64,000 bases of DNA from Nitrososphaerota archaeon (GTDB lineage Archaea; Thermoproteota; Nitrososphaeria; Nitrososphaerales; UBA183). The stretch lies in contig JAFMAA010000005.1 in assembly GCA_029785235.1 (NCBI GenBank), forward strand, positions 1 to 64,000. Reading direction: 5' to 3'. The position numbers and the translations under genes are program-made. The notes beneath the pieces are model-generated. The model saw nothing but the letters and a program-made list of their open reading frames with translations. It did not search any database and was not told the origin of the DNA. Shown here one piece after another: positions 61,034-64,000 of the stretch. Numbering within the stretch: position 1 is the first letter of the stretch; each line of letters opens with the position of its first letter.

Positions 61034-61798
61034 TCACTGTTGTGTCGCGGCTGCTTGACGTCGCCAGTTGCAAGCGATGCACTGGCATGGCTGCCTAGTG
61101 ATGTGCTTGAGCCCGTCCGGTGGAGCTCCCTGAGCTCTCCTATCGAATTTGGCAACTATCTGATTGATGTATCTGTCGTCCTTTGCCTCATAATATCGAT
61201 ATACAGCATATGCGCAAAAGTCCGCCAACTGAAGCATCCTGGTGTCCCTTCTTCCTGCAAAGTACGGGATGTCTACAACATTCTCAAAGTATCCGAAGCG
61301 TGTTCCATCGCTCTGGAACGAGGCCATCAGAGCACGATATCTTTCTTGATGCGCTTGATCTATTATCAGGAGTCCTTTGTTTTGGTGTCCTCGCCTGTAA
61401 CCGCGGCGCATGAATATGTCAAATCGGCTAGTAATGTCGGCGAGCACAGCCTCCAGATTAGCGTCGGCATCTTGGGCTGCGCTGATATCGATGGTAGTCC
61501 CAAAGGCCACAAGCAGTGGAAATCTTGTCTGACCGATGACCCCATACACAGCGGCCATGAGTTCCTCTCTTTTTTCAGGCGAGAGATCTCTGAAATGTCC
61601 CTTGCCATTCCGTACGTCAGTAGCGTGGAATGGTAATTGAGGAGAGATTTGCGGAAAGAATCGGGTCTGAATTGCATCGAGTTGCTTGCCGAGTCCGTAA
61701 ATCTGACCCTCATGCACTGCGAGACCTGCGAGCACGAAGTTGTTCTGCTCGTGCCACTTGGCCGGGTCCCCTGACTCGTCCAAGTATAGGATGTACAA
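61034..61798 (-). CDS. DUF3800 protein
   Basis: 254 residues. Starts YILYLDESGDPAKW, the DUF3800 signature with its acidic pair, then a conserved GLLIIDQAHQERYRAL and DTRMLQLADFCAYAVYRYYEAKD. RNase-H-like fold is predicted for the family, suggesting nuclease activity. Found mostly on mobile and defence DNA. Single gene. Confidence 0.85.
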   Translation of the reverse strand: MYILYLDESGDPAKWHEQNNFVLAGLAVHEGQIYGLGKQLDAIQTRFFPQISPQLPFHATDVRNGKGHFRDLSPEKREELMAAVYGVIGQTRFPLLVAFGTTIDISAAQDADANLEAVLADITSRFDIFMRRGYRRGHQNKGLLIIDQAHQERYRALMASFQSDGTRFGYFENVVDIPYFAGRRDTRMLQLADFCAYAVYRYYEAKDDRYINQIVAKFDRRAQGAPPDGLKHITRQPCQCIACNWRRQAAATQQ

Positions 61799-62075
61799 TC
61801 TCCGCGCACTCTGAACGAATATTCAGTGTTCTAAAGATTAAGGGCAACCAGCTACGGGCACTTTGCCCGTTTATCGGGTCACACCGGCAACCCTTACTGG
61901 TCGCAAGAGTACAGCCGATGGATTCACTATTAAGACCTTCGGTTCTTGCTAGGCATGTCATTTCACCCCGTTTCAGCATGTTTGAGCGTAATTCGACCTT
62001 GGATTACATTCAGAGGATGCCTGTGGGAGGAAAAAGGGTCCTCCTGCGACGAAGTCTTCTGTAGCGAAGAACCTT

Positions 62076-62102
62076 GCGGCACGCCTAAGCGTGCTCAAAT
62101 CG
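62076..62102 (+). repeat. RHH-gene 5' fragment repeat, copy 2
   Basis: GCGGCACGCCTAAGCGTGCT followed by CAAATCG; differs from copy 1 at three positions. Contains the imperfect palindrome CACGC-CTAA-GCGTG. Lies 67 bp before the MNT gene. With copy 3 (63204-63227) it flanks the MNT/HEPN pair as a direct repeat; the similarity extends left to AGCGAA. Confidence 0.5.
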
Positions 62103-62168
62103 GCCGTTATGGCAGTATTACCTACCATATGGAATGTTTTTCTACCAGTACCTCTGACCTGCGAAATT

Positions 62169-62789
62169 GTGTCCCTCCACGACTACCTGGCCGAGGTCCT
62201 GGGCAGCAAGGCCAGCATCAAGGTGCTCAAGACTTTGGTCCGCTACAGGGGGAAGGTGTTCACCATGAGGGACTTGGCGAGGACGGCTGGCCTGTCGCAC
62301 CCCGAAGTCGCCCTTGTGGCCAGGACCCTGGAAAGAAGAGGGGTTGTGAGGCTCCAGCCGGTCGGTAGGGCCCAGCAGGTCATCCTGAACGAGGAGAGCT
62401 ACGTGCTGAACTCGATAGTCTGGCCCGCGATCAAAGCCGAGGAAGACACCCTCGGTGCGATCTTGTCCACGATCAGGCCGTTCTTTGACCACAAGTCGAT
62501 TAGATCGGTGGCCGTCTTCGGGAGCGCTGCGAAGGGACTCGAGGGGAAGCAGAGCGACATCGACATATTCATCGTAGCAGATGACAGAGAGCTCGCCAGC
62601 GAGCGCGTTGCGGGCGCCTCCGCCGAAACGGCTTCGAAGTTCGGATTCGGGTTGTCCCCCTTGATCATGGACGAAGCCGCGTTCGCCAGAAAGAAGAACA
62701 AGGACCTGGGGAGGTCGATCCTCGAGTCCTACAGGATGGTCCGGGGCAAAGACCTGAGGAAGATAGGAGATGTCCAAGCCCGTCAGTAA
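62169..62789 (+). CDS. MNT nucleotidyltransferase with N-terminal winged helix (antitoxin)
   Basis: About 206 residues from the GTG at 62169; the frame is open from 62091 but that part reads through repeat DNA. Winged helix (LGSKASIKVLKTLVRYRGKV ... DLARTAGLSHPEVALVARTLERRGVV), then the MNT core VAVFGSAAKGLEGKQSDIDIFIV with intact GS-x10-DxD. MNT enzymes neutralise HEPN toxins by adding AMP. It overlaps the HEPN gene by 20 bp. Confidence 0.85.
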   Translation: MSLHDYLAEVLGSKASIKVLKTLVRYRGKVFTMRDLARTAGLSHPEVALVARTLERRGVVRLQPVGRAQQVILNEESYVLNSIVWPAIKAEEDTLGAILSTIRPFFDHKSIRSVAVFGSAAKGLEGKQSDIDIFIVADDRELASERVAGASAETASKFGFGLSPLIMDEAAFARKKNKDLGRSILESYRMVRGKDLRKIGDVQARQ

Positions 62790-63156
62790 GAGCCTCTACA
62801 GGAACTACCTGCAGAAGGCAGAGGAGATGCTCGACGTCGCGGAGTACGCTGCGAAACAGTCGAAGAACAACGTCGCAGTGATGGCGTCTGTTCACTGTGC
62901 GATCAATGCCATAGATGCACTTTCTGTCTTCTATCTTGGGAAACGCCACAGCGGAGGACATGAAGGAGCTGTAGGTGCCGTCAAGGGGGTGGTTGACGCG
63001 TCCGAATTCAGGGATATGTCCAAGCAGTTCGGAGGTTTGATTGTCCTGAAGAACGAAGCCGAATACCAGCCTGACCTGATGAAGCCCTCTCAGGCACGAG
63101 ACGCCGTCACCAAGGCGGGCAGGATCCTGTCGAAAGTCAAACAGAAACTTCCCTGA
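62770..63156 (+). CDS. HEPN-domain protein (toxin partner)
   Basis: 128 residues, all-helical: SLYRNYLQKAEEMLDVAEYAAKQ, AVMASVHCAINAIDALSVFY, then RHSGGH, which satisfies the R-x4-H RNase motif though it lies earlier than usual, and a helical end. HEPN proteins of this size are RNase toxins controlled by the adjacent MNT. Translationally coupled to it (20-bp overlap). Confidence 0.82.
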   Translation: MSKPVSKSLYRNYLQKAEEMLDVAEYAAKQSKNNVAVMASVHCAINAIDALSVFYLGKRHSGGHEGAVGAVKGVVDASEFRDMSKQFGGLIVLKNEAEYQPDLMKPSQARDAVTKAGRILSKVKQKLP

Positions 63157-63203
63157 TTGCAGGCAGGTTCAGGCACGGGCTCAAGTTACAGCGAAATGCC
63201 CCT

Positions 63204-63305
63204 GCGACACGCCTATACGTGCTCAAAGACCAAGTTTCTCGAGCAAGAGTGGTATTTCTATTTGGAGAATGATCGTTCGTTGGATAGAAATGGGGTTTTG
63301 CCTTT
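63204..63305 (+). pseudogene. RHH-like gene remnant, both halves joined
   Basis: One frame reads CDTPIRAQRP, then SFSSKSGISIWRMIVRWIEM, then GFCLS and TGA. It joins the 5' fragment (copy 3, 63204-63227) and the 3' fragment (63258-63294) that lie about 1.2 kb apart around the winged-helix gene at 57.8-58.9 kb. No start codon is evident and helix 1 is shortened, so it is a remnant. Confidence 0.45.
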
Positions 63306-63464
63306 CGTGACAGGCGAGACGTATTCGGGCTCAGCCGCCTTCCACCTATAGTCGGGATACTCTCGTCACCGATTTCATTTTTGTAGTTCTGGTATTATTC
63401 CCAACCAAAAACTGGGATTCTTGGATTCAAAATCCATAGGAACTGCCTCCCTGAGACCTTATAA

Positions 63465-63477
63465 CCGACCCGCGGCA
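63465..63477 (+). repeat. Short tRNA-Phe 3'-end copy (outer att-like site)
   Basis: CCGACCCGCGGCA, 13 bp identical to the last 13 bases of the tRNA-Phe gene and of the copy at 57668-57680. The flanking bases differ in all three places. Likely outer boundary of the tandem insertion. Confidence 0.6.
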
Positions 63478-63602
63478 CCTAACTCTTGGAATCTATCTGC
63501 CTCGGACCTCAAAATAGAGACTAGCACGGCCGCGTAAACGGGTTCGTCACGTCTCCGTCAGGAAACTTGTTGACGCGTTTGGCGTTCGTTTCGCGCGTGA
63601 CG

Positions 63603-64000
63603 TCAGTCGTGGACTTGTCCGTCCTCCATCATCTGGTGGTATTCGTGCGGCTCTACGAGCGAGCCGAAGGCCCTGTCCACGACCTCGCTCATCGACGGGT
63701 GGATGTGCATCGACTCCATCAGCGGCCTGGCGTCCTGATTCTCCGTGTACATCAAGTTGATTATCTCCTGGATCAGGATCGAGGCGTAGGGCCCGATTAT
63801 GTGCGCGCCGAGGATGCGGAGGCTGTCCCTCTCCACGATGACCTTCACGAAGTAGCCTTTCGCGTTGATGGCTTCGCCCTTCGCCGTGTCCTCGTACCTG
63901 TAGAACCCGATCATTATCCCGTCCTCCCCGTATTCGGCCACGGCCTCCTGCTCCTTCATCCCCACGCTCGCGACCTCCGGGTAGGTGAATATCGCGTTCG
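63603..64000 (-). CDS. Flavin disulfide oxidoreductase (Lpd/MerA family), C-terminal part
   Basis: The frame runs from its stop at 63603 off the right edge of the window (about 132 residues). AIFTYPEVASVGMKEQEAV is the start of the dimerisation domain, followed by ILGAHIIGPYASILIQEIINLMY and SMHIHPSMSEVVDRAF, with the conserved His (HPSMSE) that acts in the active site of the partner subunit. Dihydrolipoamide dehydrogenase and mercuric reductase share this; the N-terminal part is needed to choose. Confidence 0.85.
   Translation of the reverse strand, partial: NAIFTYPEVASVGMKEQEAVAEYGEDGIMIGFYRYEDTAKGEAINAKGYFVKVIVERDSLRILGAHIIGPYASILIQEIINLMYTENQDARPLMESMHIHPSMSEVVDRAFGSLVEPHEYHQMMEDGQVHD

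Larger units (their letters stand above)
57681..63477. mobile_element. Putative integrated element 2 (tandem)
   Basis: Runs from the tRNA-end copy at 57660-57680 to a shorter copy (CCGACCCGCGGCA) at 63465-63477. Carries a winged-helix gene, an orphan membrane-tailed gene, a CPBP protease, a DUF3800 gene and an MNT/HEPN pair. No integrase is seen. 5.8 kb. Confidence 0.5.
63157..63602. other. Right junction of element 2, no intact gene
   Basis: About 445 bp holding repeat copy 3, the second RHH 3' fragment and the third tRNA-Phe end copy. AT-rich around 63380-63440. Beyond 63478 the sequence is host-like and leads to the disulfide oxidoreductase gene. Confidence 0.45.

Noticed and set aside
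57675..63227. CRISPR array made of the three GCGGCACGC repeats
   Set aside because: Spacing is 1.1-4.4 kb and irregular, copies are imperfect and look like coding fragments; no cas genes.
51923..63477. Tyrosine integrase of the element
   Set aside because: No R-HxxR-Y pattern in any intact frame or in the decayed frame at 55.4-55.8 kb.

Overview
The window is archaeal chromosome, GC-rich for most of its length. It carries eukaryote-like ribosomal proteins (L31e, L39e, S19e), prefoldin, aIF6, TFB, a thermosome subunit, RNase P protein Rnp4, Nep1 and an archaeal D-aminoacyl-tRNA deacylase. Many genes start with GTG or TTG, and many have a TATA box about 25 bp before the start codon, which implies leaderless mRNAs. 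Lysine and arginine are made through LysW, DnaK is present, and the two tRNA genes carry non-canonical introns. This fits a mesophilic Thermoproteota member, most likely of the Nitrososphaeria (Thaumarchaeota) lineage. No ammonia-oxidation genes are seen here. The exact lineage is inference.

Layout. 0-1.6 kb: tail of a transposase abutting a secE-nusG-rpl11 operon. 1.6-2.5 kb: dtdA. 2.5-10.4 kb: one minus-strand operon argG-argH-lysW-lysX-lysY-lysZ-lysJ-lysK, which can make arginine and lysine on a LysW carrier protein. 10.4-12 kb: an ACT-like protein and a nitrilase. 12-16.2 kb: a translation and secretion operon (rps19e, PDCD5, rpl39e, rpl31e, eif6, prefoldin alpha, ftsY), with rnp4 and nep1 divergent from one promoter. 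16.2-30 kb: intron-containing tRNA-Gly, a BKACE-type enzyme, an hflX operon, thermosome, TFB, a methyltransferase, an hsp20-dnaK-ArsR heat-shock group, a TRAM protein and several tiny zinc proteins.

30-47.6 kb is a nearly complete, co-localised system for making and exporting a molybdenum hydroxylase. It holds moaC, a molybdate/tungstate ABC transporter with divergent modE and a palindromic operator, tatA and tatC, moeA, a MocA-type cytidylyltransferase, a one-domain XdhC-like protein, moaE-moaD-moaA, a six-helix membrane protein, a DUF5678-like gene with two degenerate retropepsin-like genes, and a three-subunit aldehyde/xanthine-oxidase-family enzyme whose iron-sulfur subunit has a Tat signal. 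The operon of this enzyme and the membrane-protein gene share the palindrome CCTAA-N4-TTAGG at the same promoter position.

47.6-51.4 kb holds a second hflX, an RDD protein and a PiT transporter with its PhoU-like partner. At 51.8 kb lies a tRNA-Phe gene that folds perfectly only if three tiny introns (20, 15 and 22 nt) are removed, two of them separated by a 4-nt exon. Copies of its 3' end recur at 57.67 and 63.47 kb, marking two tandem elements of about 5.8 kb inserted at this tRNA. They carry a broken tspO, a ParB-like gene paired with a zinc-finger protein, a DUF4143 ATPase, a winged-helix protein, an orphan membrane-tailed protein, a CPBP protease, a DUF3800 protein and an MNT/HEPN pair. 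Fragments of one small ribbon-helix-helix-like gene flank two cargo modules. The window ends inside a flavin disulfide oxidoreductase gene.
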